Shown in pieces: positions 37,069 through 49,600 of a stretch of DNA of 64,000 nucleotides. Source of the DNA: Onchidella celtica. Its lineage: Eukaryota; Mollusca; Gastropoda; Systellommatophora; Onchidiidae. Every line of letters starts with the position of its first letter. The first letter of the stretch is position 1. Under the pieces are notes generated by a model, which had not been told where the DNA came from, ran no database searches, and worked only from the letters and a program-made list of their open reading frames with translations. The stretch is taken from positions 35,156,084-35,220,083 of the forward strand of contig OZ007570.1 in NCBI GenBank assembly GCA_963931925.1. Direction: 5' to 3'. The position numbers and the translations under genes are program-made.

Positions 37069-38279
37069 TGTCACGAGCCGTGTGAGCTCTTTTCTGTTAG
37101 TCATGGGTTGGTTTTATTTTGGGAGAATATGAAACGCGTTTAGCTATTAATCGAGCCACGGATTTCGTGATGAGGAATGTGTGAGTGAAGTTTGTAAACA
37201 TTAAGTTAACCCATTGATTTTGGTGTGCGTGTGGGATTTTCTTGTTTACAGAGTAGGATTGTAGAAGTTTTAGTGTAGGTTTTTGAGTGTGTCCATATCC
37301 TTTTGAGAAAGCAGTTAGGGTTAACTGAAAGACAAACTTGTGTTTGTCGTAGCTAGGTCCTTGATCGTCCAATCGGGAGGGAGACCCTTAGTAACCATTG
37401 GGGGGTATAAAAGCTAATACACGTACTAAGATAAGTGGATTCATATTTCGAGCATTTGGCGAAAAGACGAGTCACGGGGGCCTCCTACCTGAGTGGAGAT
37501 GACAGACAAAAGAAAGATTCGCGCTGTGAAGAAACTAGACAGTGACGACACCTCTGTGCACCAGGCTTAAGTGTGCACGCCGTTTACATTGGACTCTCGC
37601 TCGCAAACCATCGCGAGCGAGGAAATGGTGAGAGATCCCTCTTGTGTGTTTGTGCCAGGAATTGTGACTGTTTTTTCCGTCACCCCATTGTGACGAAGAG
37701 AAGGACATTGAATATATATTTTTACTAGATGTGTAATGAGCTGTTAGATTGTGTTTGAGATTGAACTATGTTCATTTCCTAGATGTATACTTCTTGGTGT
37801 GGAGCAGCATACATATTTTGTAAAGTGTATTACTGTGAAAATCATTAGAGAGGGCTGCTACACTTTATGAGTCAGTCCATTATCTGATTAGGTGCTATTA
37901 CTGATTGTATGAAAGCGAGATCGACCAACTTGAATTTGTTTACACCGGTATCCCTTAGGAACCGTAGTCCTGGATAGGCGCACTTCAAGAGTGCATAGTA
38001 CTAGACTTGTCGATATCCTATTTTAGATAGACTTGCTGGAATTTCAGTAGTGGATGACATTTATGTAATATCTATGATTGTGATTACCGTAAATTATGCA
38101 GTCGAATGTTGTGTGATCATTACATGGCCCGTCAGGCCTGAACATAAGTAATCCTGTGTTGCTTAGTTATTGTGGTATGAGTGTTTCGGGTGCGAGTCTA
38201 CTACATCCACCAACCCCCTCGCTGACATCTGGAGGGGACCTACAATAACGCAATTATCCCAAAAATCCCACTTCTGACA
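37069..38279 (+). mobile_element. Likely solo LTR, 1.2 kb, next to the WDR3 end
   Basis: The segment starts TGTCACGAG and ends TTCTGACA, with the 5-bp repeat CTGTA immediately outside each end (37,064-37,068; 38,280-38,284). TG...CA ends, a short inverted terminus and a 5-bp duplication fit an LTR left by recombination between two LTRs. No internal retroviral genes are present. The start motif is shared with the elements at 50.0 kb (minus strand) and 62.5 kb. The superfamily is not determined. Confidence 0.7.
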
Positions 38280-38284
38280 CTGTA

Positions 38285-41200
38285 CGTCCTCATCAAAATG
38301 CTGTTCAACTCATCCAAATACAACAAAATGAACAAAATAACATTTAGAAATTTCATTTTGCTTTATTAATTTTTTTTTTTCCATCATATATTATGAAAAT
38401 TGGAGAGAAAAAAACAACCTTCCCCTAACAAGGAAAAAAAACCTTATGCAATATATTCTTGCATTACATAAAACCATCATGGTGCATTGTGGATATTGCA
38501 AGTCATGGTGAAAACAATGGATCACAAAACTTGCTGAAAGTGAATGGAGGTTCATTGTAAGGGATAGCTGAGAATACTTGGACTACGACGCGAAAGCTTT
38601 AAAGTACACCGGCACATTAAAATAAAGAGTGAAGTACATCAGTTTTGGCATGAAATCACATTTTGCATCAATGAATTATACAAGCTATTAATATTTATCC
38701 TGCCAGTACTATTTTTAATGCTCTATGTGCCACACAAGATTTAACATTATTTCAATTTATAGTAGATCACTCTGGAAGGGAGCAGCCGGTCACATCTGTC
38801 TGTCTGTTTTTTTCCTAATACTGTCTTAACAATATAAACCAAGGTTTAAGGGAGTGTGCGGCCGTGAAAATCTTGATTTCAGCACAAAATACTGATTTTG
38901 TAGTTTTGGTATTTCTTATTCTATTTTTAAAGTCAAATTACCCATTTATCTTTCATGTCTCAAAGTTTTAGTTCAAATAAATATCCCCAAGTCATTTAAA
39001 ACTGCAATTTCTGTAAATGATAAACTGAGGCAGATAATGGCTGTTTTCTCAGTTCTTCAAAACATAATTCACAAAAGAAATAGATTTCTCATAAACGTCT
39101 TGACAAATTTTGAAGCATTTCCAAAGTTTTGGCAATGTTGTCAAGAGTAATTTAATTATAGATTTTTATTGTTTGTTTTTTTTTTTTCCACTGGAAATGC
39201 ATAAAATCCTTTACCTGTAATTTGTACATTTTTGAAAATTTATACTGTATCTATAACATACAGTTTTAAATGTATGGACAAAGGGTGGTGACAAAGTTTT
39301 TAAAATGGGTCTAAGACTGCATTGTGTCATTTCATGATATTTGAACAATAAGAAAGTACAAATATGTATACTTGAACGTTTGAATAAAAAAATTCAATAA
39401 GCAGATGATATAATCAGTTACCATGGTAACAGTTGGGAGTTAAAGACAAATTGAACCCCTGGGCTATTTCTCTTAGTACTCTTACCTTAGTTACACAATA
39501 TCAGGATATAAAATGCATTAGGAAAGGTGGGATGTGGATTTCAGTTTTCACTACAGCACATCCCAATAAGCTATAACACAAAGAAAAGGCAGCTAACTTG
39601 GACCCGATAGCAAACAACCCTCAGCCTAATTTATAATGTTTAAATGCTGATTTTTTTTTTCCTCCCATGTTCCAGGCAGCAATGCAAACAATGAAGCCCG
39701 GTGATAATTTGTCACAAATTAATGAAACCGTTGCTTAAAGAAAATTTTCACCATATCTGAAAGAGGATCATAATAATCTTATTCTTATGAATTACTTTGT
39801 GATGGATTTAGTTTTGAAGGTTGGAGGAGGTTCCACTGGAGTAAAGAACTATTCAACATTTGTGTCGTGAAGTAAATTCTGCTGATCAGTACACTTCCAT
39901 TTAGTCAAGTGATATCATTGATTACACACTGATACCACAGATGTCTTTACCCACAGCCATGTTTTTAGTTTTTTGTTGTTGTTTTTTTATTTTAAAGGAC
40001 AGGATGGAAATGTTGCCTGCTTTATCTACCAGTTTCTGTCAAAAATAAGGTAGCTTTTGCAAATTCATTTGTATTATTATTTAAGGATGCCCATGGTAGA
40101 GTGATCATATGCACTGTTTAATATGTTCAAATATTTTTTTTTAATGTTCTAAAGTTCAGAAGGTTTTCAATAATAACATGGCCAAAAAATTCTTGAAATG
40201 AACTTACCATTCTACCAATGTCCAAGGTCTTAAACTTTATCTTACACTCTGATTAAATAGAACTGGATAATGGGATGGTGACTGTTCATCACAATACTGT
40301 GGCCCAGATCTAATAAATGGAGGTACACTTTCTCCTACATACGCAGAAAACAATATGAGAAACAGCTGTTTCACAAATATCTTTCTACGGTACCAGTACA
40401 AATTAAGGATACAAGAATTTGAGTATCATGGCCAACAGGTGATGATTTAAAGGAGAACATGTAATGATTGTTTCTCAAACACCACATAAAAAAAAAATTT
40501 AAAAACTCCTGGCAAGCTCAAGCTCTCACAACAGCAATCCCAAACAGCAAACATGACAAAATATGGATTGACCATGCTATGAAAAAAATTAAAGCTTCAA
40601 AAAATTGAACTTCTGCTTTTGTAAATTATACACATACCAAAGGGCAACCAATGGGAGCAATGATATATATCATTGTCTTTATGATGAAGAGGTTTATTGC
40701 TCAGTGCTACAAATAGCATCTTGTTTGGTGGGGTTTTTTTTACATACCAGAGATCTCCGTACCACTTACTTATTATCCTGAGAAGGAATTTAGCAAAACT
40801 GGTGGTATTTTTGTTTCAATACAAATGCATTAGTCAAGTGCGGTGTACCTTTACCCTATGCCCTCTTAACTGTATTGCAAACTGATGTATCATACATGAC
40901 TAACTGGCCTACAGCTCACCTGAGTATATGTATTAACATGTTGAAGTTCCCTGCATGGCAAACTAATTTGATATATATTCTGGTCCGTCACAAAATTAAC
41001 AATATAAAGGCTTGCATCATGTTATGGCTTCCTAGTCCATGGAATACAGGTCAATGTCAAAATAGTGGGTTTCTTACTTCCATGCTGTAATCTGAACATT
41101 TTCAAGCAATTTACTAATACTAATGCAAATTTCAGATACAAACACGAACAATCATCAGCTTTCAAAGAGATTTCTATGCATTGTGTCCAATATTTTCACC

Positions 41201-42404
41201 TTAAACTTTTATATAAATGATCCCATGCAAGTTTGGTTTTTATATACCAACATGCAAGTGCTTTGGATGTGACTGCATTGAGCAGTGAGGTCTACCAATC
41301 CAGAATGAACACCAGCGTGGTAGGGAATACAAGGATAAATTAACTTTGCCCTGTGTGAAAAAGATTCAGTTCCATCCCACAGGGCAATTTAAAGCATTCA
41401 GCAACAAATTTCGCAAGACTGACATGCAAACATCTATTCCATCAACACCGTTCTTTGCTCTCTTTCAAAACTCATTTTCAGAAAATATTTGTGGGTCTGC
41501 ACAATAAACAACATGAGTGCTCTTATTCCAGGGCCACTCTGGGCAAGCACACTCCAGTATAAATTACACATTGTTTAAGTGAGTGATCCATTTTACATTG
41601 CAACTGTCTATCTAGACGTGCAAGGTGCAGTTCTATCTACTGTGGTTTGAAGGACATAAATGCTTAGGTTCATCACATCAGTGTCAAATGATAATTTATA
41701 TGTAGGAGGAAAAACATACAGCATTGTGAGGCATTAGAATCAGCAAAACAATATATAAACACACGACATAAATTAAAGTTCCTAATCTTTCTCCATAACC
41801 TGCATGATAAAAATGCACATTCATATTATGTTTTTATTACAAAAAGGACACTTTCACTTTGTAGTAAAAAAGTTCACAAAACAGGTGAGCTATGATAAGC
41901 ATAAAATACTCCGAGACAAAAAGACGTGAATTCATGAGTGCACTCCTTTTGATGAAACAAAAACATAGGCATTTATTAAAGCTTTACCACAGGCAAGCTT
42001 TACATAAATCCAAATCCAAAAACAAAATGAGACGCAGAGTAAAGCCACCAATTGAGGATGAAAAGGCCTCTCAAAGCACTAGGATCATTAAAGCATAAAT
42101 TCAAAGCATTTATGTAAACATTCATTATTTTATTTCATCTTCCATGTCATTATTTGAAATCACTTTTCACAAATCATCAAATACACATTAAAAATAATAA
42201 CACACTCCTCATAACCATCATACATCTTTGTTTATGGGAACACCAAGGGCAGATATTAAACAAAAATAATGCCTATTGCAGTAGATGACTTCGACCTACA
42301 TTTCTGCCATTCTGACAAGGAATCCCTCAATATGTTTACCCCAAAAAATATTTTCCATACAAAAAGGTTCTCAAAGGAAGAGGCTGGGGAATATCTATAC
42401 TATA
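38285..42404. other. No coding exon seen; between convergent gene ends
   Basis: AT-rich DNA with many short stops and no conserved peptide on either strand. Part could be long 3' UTR of the minus-strand USP gene: TTTATT (AATAAA on the minus strand) occurs near 38,360, but no sequence evidence fixes the transcript end. Confidence 0.5.
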
Positions 42405-43235
42405 TAGTCCAATCCACTTATCTCGACATGCCTTTTCTCGACATTCTGGGTAACTCGATACAATTTTTAAGTCCCAACGTGTTCCTTCTTTAATGCTACT
42501 AAATATTTCCCGGTAACTCGATGTGTTATTCCATTCTTTCCTCTTATCTCGACACATTTCTTCCTGACCACGGCAAAACAAGTGCATTAGATCTACTACT
42601 GTGCTACCAAAAATGCCCACGCAACTCCAAGCATACAAGACTTCTTTATTTCTTTTTGCGGTGCTGGCGGAGAGGGGTAGGAGAGGAGGTGTGTGGACAC
42701 GGAGGATGACCCTTGGCTTCAGTAATGCGAGTGTGGGGTGCCTTGCATAAGCGTACGGCAGTAAAAGCACTGAGTAGGCCTACTACAGACAGTAATTTTT
42801 TTCCCCCCCACAAAACATTCGTGCGCCGTTAATACTAGGCCTTGACCTAGATCTCTTGGTTAACTGCCGTACTGTGTGTGTATCACCACTTCTTCTGAAG
42901 AAACAGTCAGGTCGAGGTACAAAAAAAAAAAAGTAAAGCAATGCCCATTTGATAGCTACAGCATTTCTCCGACATCGGCAAATCTTGGCCAAGCAAGTGC
43001 TCCACACAACAATGGTATTGGAGGAACGGATGACAATTATGCAGATAATTAAAAGAAAAGGGGACATAATTGCGTTATTTATTGGACACTTCCCATTATT
43101 ATGGTGATGTTTGATCCCCCACCCACCCACCCCCTTTTTTCCTTCTCTTTCACCACTAATCTGCTATTTCGACTTTCTCTTTACTTGACACAAGTCAGAC
43201 GGTCCCACTGATGTCGAGATATTAGGATTGCACTG
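42405..43235. mobile_element. pogo-like MITE with TCTCGAC termini
   Basis: Left end TAGTCCAATCCACTTATCTC and right end, reverse-complemented, CAGTGCAATCCTAATATCTC, both continuing GACAT; about 25 bp of imperfect inverted repeat with TA outside. The length (about 830 bp) is close to that of the TA-flanked element in WDR3 intron 12, and both have CAGT-type ends. No transposase frame. Internal T(C)TCGAC motifs recur near the left end, as seen in subterminal regions of such elements. Confidence 0.75.
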
Positions 43236-43237
43236 TA

Positions 43238-46200
43238 TATATTTGTGAACGAGATTTTTCGTTGCAAAAGGCTTCTGAACCGCTCAACACTTAGACTTCA
43301 AATTTTATGTGGTACATCAGAATGGATGTAAGGGTGCACAGGTTTTAATAGAAGTCTCAAATCGGTGTAGTTTTTTTTATTGGAAATTTATTGTTTCCCC
43401 AATTTTCACTAAGCTCATTGGCATGCTGTAGGTTTTTTATGACATCATCACTTCCTGAAAATTTTCGGTGCGCACCACTGCACACTGTACTGTCATATCG
43501 CTGAGTTTTGGGAATGACCCTACGCATCTCGGCTTTTGTTCTTATTCCTTTCTGTTTGAAGTGGTGTCCTTTGTTGTTGCATCTCTCTTATAAGCTATCT
43601 ATGCAGCATTAATGCCTTTCTTAGTTCACAGGCGTCTTAAGTTTTACCAAAAAAAAACAAAAAACCCTATACAAACCTGTTCATCGAACAGGTACTCAGC
43701 AAGTAGTCAAATAAAAGAAAGCATCCTCCATCCTCCCAACAGTTCTCTCTTTTCAACTGTAACATATCCACCAATTTAGATTTGCACTAAATCATAATAT
43801 CTTAATACGCTGCAGAGAAGACTTAGATGATCTTTAAGAACCAACTAAATTATCTATCCAGAGTCATTATTAATGGGAAAAAAAGATACCCTAAATAAAG
43901 TTCTCAAACACAGAAATAACTTATAGATTTCTCTTGGCCCACACAATGTACATACATAAATTATGTCTAGGTTCTACTTTACAACAGAAAAAATATTTGG
44001 GACCATAAACAATCTTATTCACATGCATATTTCTACCAGCAGCAACATTTGTATTAACATCATACATTATTCTTGTGAGCCAAGTCACATTAACTTGTGA
44101 CAGTAAACAGATACAGCTGCAGTTATGTGTATTTTATAATTTTATCACAAGCAGCACTTCAGGAATCATACAACAATCCTTTGCATGTGACTCAAGTAAA
44201 AGACAGAGTTATCTCCCTAATGTGAGTCAATCAATTTCATCATTATTATGCATTTTCAATCACTTGTCTGTGAAATGCACACAGAATAAATATTCCACAG
44301 CATAAACAGCCAATATCACTTTCAGCCATACTGTGTGTATATCTGCTCGCAGAGAGTGAAGAAAAAAGAACTGTCTTTCCAAGATAAAATTGATAATGCT
44401 AATTCACACGCATGACAACTTGAAGGTAAGTGTGAACAGTGACATGGGTATTGTTAAGCAAATGTCACAAAAAAAATGACCCAAATTTACTTCCAAGGGC
44501 CACATGGAAGTGCACTAAACCCATGCAAAGCAAAAAAAATTAGTTGACTTTTCATGGCCTTCTCTGCTGTTCTGTTCTGTGTATCTTGTTAGTCTGCTTG
44601 GGTACAAATTAATGTACTTTAATCTGACATTTTGGCAGCCATGAGATAATGGAACTCAAAACGTGCAGTTTGTCAATGTGCAGAAACAATGAATAAATAT
44701 TATCCAGATCTGACATTTACATTTGCTTAATATAAACAGTGAAGATATTCTTTATTTATACATATATGCTATATCACAAATAATCATTGCAATCGGGCAT
44801 CAAGAAGTTTATACATACAGTAGTATTATTATTGACAAACTAGTTTCCAAACAAGTGTTCTGTTTAAAAAGACAAAATATGTGAAGATTCTTTATACATG
44901 GTTGGTTGGCTCTACTTAAGGAAAAAGTGCATACATGCAGTACATTACTCTACATTGAACAAATTAAACATCTTCTCAATAACTGATGGATTAGACACAA
45001 ATATAGGGCATGATGCTTTATATGATATTCTCAGTGCTGCCCAAAATTGAAACACATTACACATTCAGACCATGGAAGCAAAATATTACATTATAATCAT
45101 CTTATCCCTGTACATCTCCAAATGCTGAGTAATCCACAATCTACAAATCCACTAAACGATACAGAGGGAGGGTAACATAATGAAATTGATCCTGAAAAAG
45201 GTAAAAATTTCTTTTCTTCTCATATGTACTGAAAAATAAATATTTGGTTCCTTTATCTAATGAGCAAGTTGGCCAATGGATACTTGAAACTTCCAAGTGT
45301 TATGACCCCTCTACCCAGATGTATTTTCAAAAAGGCACCGGCCACAACTGTTTGATGAGATCAGGCCTCAACATCAACTCCTAACAAAAACAAATTGCTG
45401 TTCCATGACCAGTAATGATATGAAATACATTGAAAAATGGAGAAATTCACAATGATAACATTACACATATCATATTCTTCTCTTGCATAAAATGAGCTGC
45501 ATATCTCTAGACACCACTGACCATGCAAAATCCAAATGAAACCATCAACTTCAGTACTACTGAAATGTTAACTGAATTTCTGAGTACATCAAATTGATTC
45601 CTATAGGAACAGACATCAACCACTACAGCATGATGTTGTGTAAGCACACTGGTTAATCTGCAATTCGGGGCTCCAGGTACACTCATATAAAACAATTGTT
45701 CATTGGTGCACGTTTTCAGATATCATTAGGTCTCCAGCGTAAGAACATAGATGTTTATGCACAGCTTTGTATCTGCCCCTGAGGCTATAAAGTGTGCTTC
45801 TGGATCTTTAAAATTACAGTCACAGACAGTAATTTTAATGCCAATTAGCTTAATTTTCTGCAAAACTATCAGAAGTCAATAGAAAAGAGAAGCATTATGC
45901 TTGTTAGTCTTCTAGCGCTGCCATACAATTTACTTTTCTGATCATGCTCCAGAAAAGCGGCATCTCTGGTTATATCACAGGTCTTCTATTTATTAAAAAC
46001 AAAAAAGATCCATATCAAATAAAAGACAAAACTGACGATTTATGTTTAAAAGGTAGATTAAGCATAATCCGTTCTTCTGTTACATTCTGTCTCTAACTAA
46101 TTAACAAAATGACAAGAAAAAGCTTCACAAAACAATCCTAACGACCTTAGACCTCTTTAAATGCTGACTAGAATCATGAACACTCCATCTGAACCGGTGT

Positions 46201-46621
46201 TTACCACACTGAATATATCTCAGACAGCTAACTACTGATAAAAATGCCCCAGCCTGCATTTTTAAAGGCTGGCAAAATTTCTGTTTTGTACAAAACTTTT
46301 CACAGCTAAAAAGAAAAGAATCCATCTCAAATTTATCTCCCACTTATTTAGAGAACCATGCTGCCCACTAGGTCAGACTTTCATTTCTATATGTATGACC
46401 ACATTGGTCACTATCTCTTCAGTGAATCAACTTTACACCTTCTCTCTCATTGCAATACAAGTCATTTGAATAATTCAGGTCCTGCTCTTTGCAACTGCAT
46501 TCTGAATCAAATGCTGAAAGGACAGTCTTCATAAAAAATGATCAAAGAAATAAATGTCTCACATTAAAACAACAACAACTGGATACAGTGAAGCAAAAAA
46601 CAGGTTCTTGTCTTTCTTTCT
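43238..46621. other. No coding exon seen; probable USP 3' UTR at its right end
   Basis: No conserved peptide. The part next to 46,621 is directly downstream of the USP stop on the minus strand and should begin its 3' UTR. Confidence 0.5.
45989..45994 (-). promoter_or_regulatory. Candidate poly(A) signal for the USP gene
   Basis: TTTATT on the plus strand reads AATAAA on the minus strand, about 630 nt after the USP stop. In AT-rich DNA such hexamers are common, so this is only a candidate. Confidence 0.25.
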
Positions 46622-49600
46622 TTAGAAAATCCTTTCATAAAACAGCAAGTATGCCTGAGCTTTAAGCACCTCTGTCTCCGTAACTTCGTTCACCCGACTG
46701 TCACTGATGTGAAACCAACGTCCAGGGGGTGCCAAAGCCTCAGCTCTTGATTCTGTATCTTTGTCCATGATATCTCCTCCCTCCGCCTTATCACAGGATC
46801 CATCATGCCAGGCAGGGTTGCCAACTTTACATTTCGCAACACGAGTCAAATACCTAGAGAAAAGGCCAAATATGGAAATATGATAATGTAAAAACCCGCA
46901 CATCTCAGTCTGCAACTCTTTGCTTTTACAATCCTATTCTTATATTATTGAGAAATAGCTGGCATTAACTTAATCATTGCACTGAAGTTCATTTACAGTA
47001 AAACAAACAAACTGCAATATTTAAGGTTCTTTATACACGTATTACATCACTAGTGCTTTAAAACAAACACCAGCTGGTGCAGGAGAAGCATGGGAGCAAA
47101 TTTATGTTGGCAACTTCTACCACGACAGGCTGTATTAATAATTTCCTATTACAAAGCATGTACAGTTAGGTCTGAATTCCAATCACTGCCACCAAAACAT
47201 ATGTTTTAAATGGGTTTCAAGTTAAAGAGAAACATAAAATTTCCTTCAGGAGACTAATTCATGCTGTGTTAAGTCTGAATCCTATAGCTTGCGACAGCAT
47301 TCCTCTGCTCATAAGTGTGTTTCTGACAGCTAAAACTGATAGAGAAACCTAGAAATATCTTTAAGCAAGAAAGTTACTTGCACACAAAACAATATGAAAT
47401 CCTTACGCATTCAATAAATCCATGGCCCCAGAAGCTTGGTTATGAAGAAACTGTGTATGAGAACCCAGACCCGGCCGTACTTTGATGTAAGCTGTGTAGT
47501 GTCCACCGCTCAGTCGGCCACTGTGCTCAACCACTGCATACAAAGTGTACAGCACTTTGGTTTGACCCTCTTTCACTCCCTGAAAATTTTGGAAAGATTT
47601 ACTGGGCTGCTTGAATTCCATCAAGATCCATATTGAGGAGGTTAAAATGAGGAGGGGTTAAGTGCAATTGGCACTTAGATCCCTCGTAACTCTCTTAAAT
47701 AAATTGAGGGGGGTTAGAATTACAGGGGATCTACGTGCCAATGGCACAAATTATTCCCAGGCACGAGGATAGCAGTTTAAACTCTGGCTGTGCCAAGAAC
47801 TTTTACCCCTGGTCAAGCAGTTGTAGACAGAGAGGACTGCATTTTCTTCTCCAAAGTACACCAGCAATTGTTCCTCCATGGCCTCACCAAATTCTTGTTT
47901 ATGAAAATTGCTGAATTGAACTTCATTCTTAGGTTAAAGGAAACATTTTGAGTGACTACAATAGGCATATCAGCAGAGTATCTTACAGAGCTTTAGAAAG
48001 CCCTGATACAAAATTCAGATGCTTTCGGTAATCTGTTAAATTCATGCCTTCTTGCATGACCGGTTTCTACAGCACAGATGACTGCTCAGTATATCTCCCC
48101 ACTGAAAGAAGTGTAAATAATAGAACTTACCAAACATAGGGAGCTACAGTATGGAGCCAGGTCTAATACTAAAGGGAAATCCACATGACGATTGACTTTT
48201 CGAGATGTGAGCCCAGTCTGAAATTAAGATATTACCAAATGTAATAACATATTCAATGTTGGGTATAACAGCATACAATTTATTGATTAAATATGAATGT
48301 GTTTAGAAATAATATCTGCAGCAACTCTGACACAGTGCATATTCTAAATTAACAATCTTCAAACACAATAATTACACAAGAAATAATTCCCCCCAAAGAA
48401 ACATATTAGAATGTGGAGAGAAGATTACGCATTAAAAGGAACACTTTTTTCTTTAGATATTCGGAATCGAATGCTACGGAAAACTGAGAACCCTGCCAAC
48501 AGACAATCATGAAAAGAGGAAAAAAACTTCATTCTGAAAATCTGGCATTTGATAAAGTCTGCTGACTACAAACTTATACAACTTTTTCTCAGACCACAGA
48601 ATACAAAAGTGCACACTGACTTGTTCAAACCGTTTCAAGTGTAAAGTAAGAACTGCTGGAGGTCTGAATATCAAATACTGCTTGTTGGCATTGGAGTAAA
48701 CTGTTTCCTTGCCTTTCTTTTCAGCTGGGGACATGAAAATGAACACTTTATGCATGCTAGATGCTTTTCCTGTTTTTGAGAAATTCACATTTGTTTCTTG
48801 GTACATTGGCATCAAATGAGATACAAAAATATCCTCTGTCCAAAATCTCATTAGTTGTCATAATTACAAAACAAAACAGAAAAAAAAAGCTTGGACCTTT
48901 CACGGAACTTTGAGAAAAACAAAACTGAGATAGATTTTATAGTGGCATATTTTTGTCTATTTCTATTTTGCTTCGTGGCCAATTGTTTTTTCTCCTGATG
49001 GGGAAAAAAATTATGAAATTTTCAAGTTGGGCAATTTTTCTCCCCGAGATTTACGATGTAACAAACACTACTGGAAACAAATGAAGAGACAAGAGATTTC
49101 ACACTGACCTTTATGAGAATGAGAATTTTTCCTCCTTCTTTTAGTACATTCTTTGCATCCAAATTTGTTTGAACCTGTCAGGAGTTCTGCTGCAGTGAAC
49201 TGGTTCAGGCATGACAAGATAGAGCATTCCTTTGGTGCTGGATGATATCTGCGATTGAAAATGGGGAAATTTTACTTTACAGGAAAACATATCCATTCCA
49301 AAATGTCAACAAAATATCCAGTGAAACTTGGTTACACCCGGAATCATCAGCAGATTTCAAAGATTTTTCATGAGTCTGTAAAAATGTTCTGTCCATCAAA
49401 TTCATATCCTATCATGTTTCATTCACTGCCGACATCACTATCAGCAATATCAGTCAATATCTGTAACCTGCAGATGACATTTCCTACCAAGTTTAGCTGT
49501 TAAATGTATTGCATTCAAGGGAACATACTGAAATCATGAAGTAGAGTCATTTGGCATACATATTAACAGAGTGAAAAGACTGACCATCCCTTATTCATGG

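Noticed and set aside
42336-42770. 144-residue minus-strand frame between the two genes
   Set aside because: It overlaps the end of the pogo-like MITE and has no family resemblance.
47640-47830. GC-richer block with TGCAATTGGCAC and GTGCCAATGGCAC words in a USP intron
   Set aside because: Weak inverted words only; could be a repeat fragment, but borders, target repeat and other copies were not seen.
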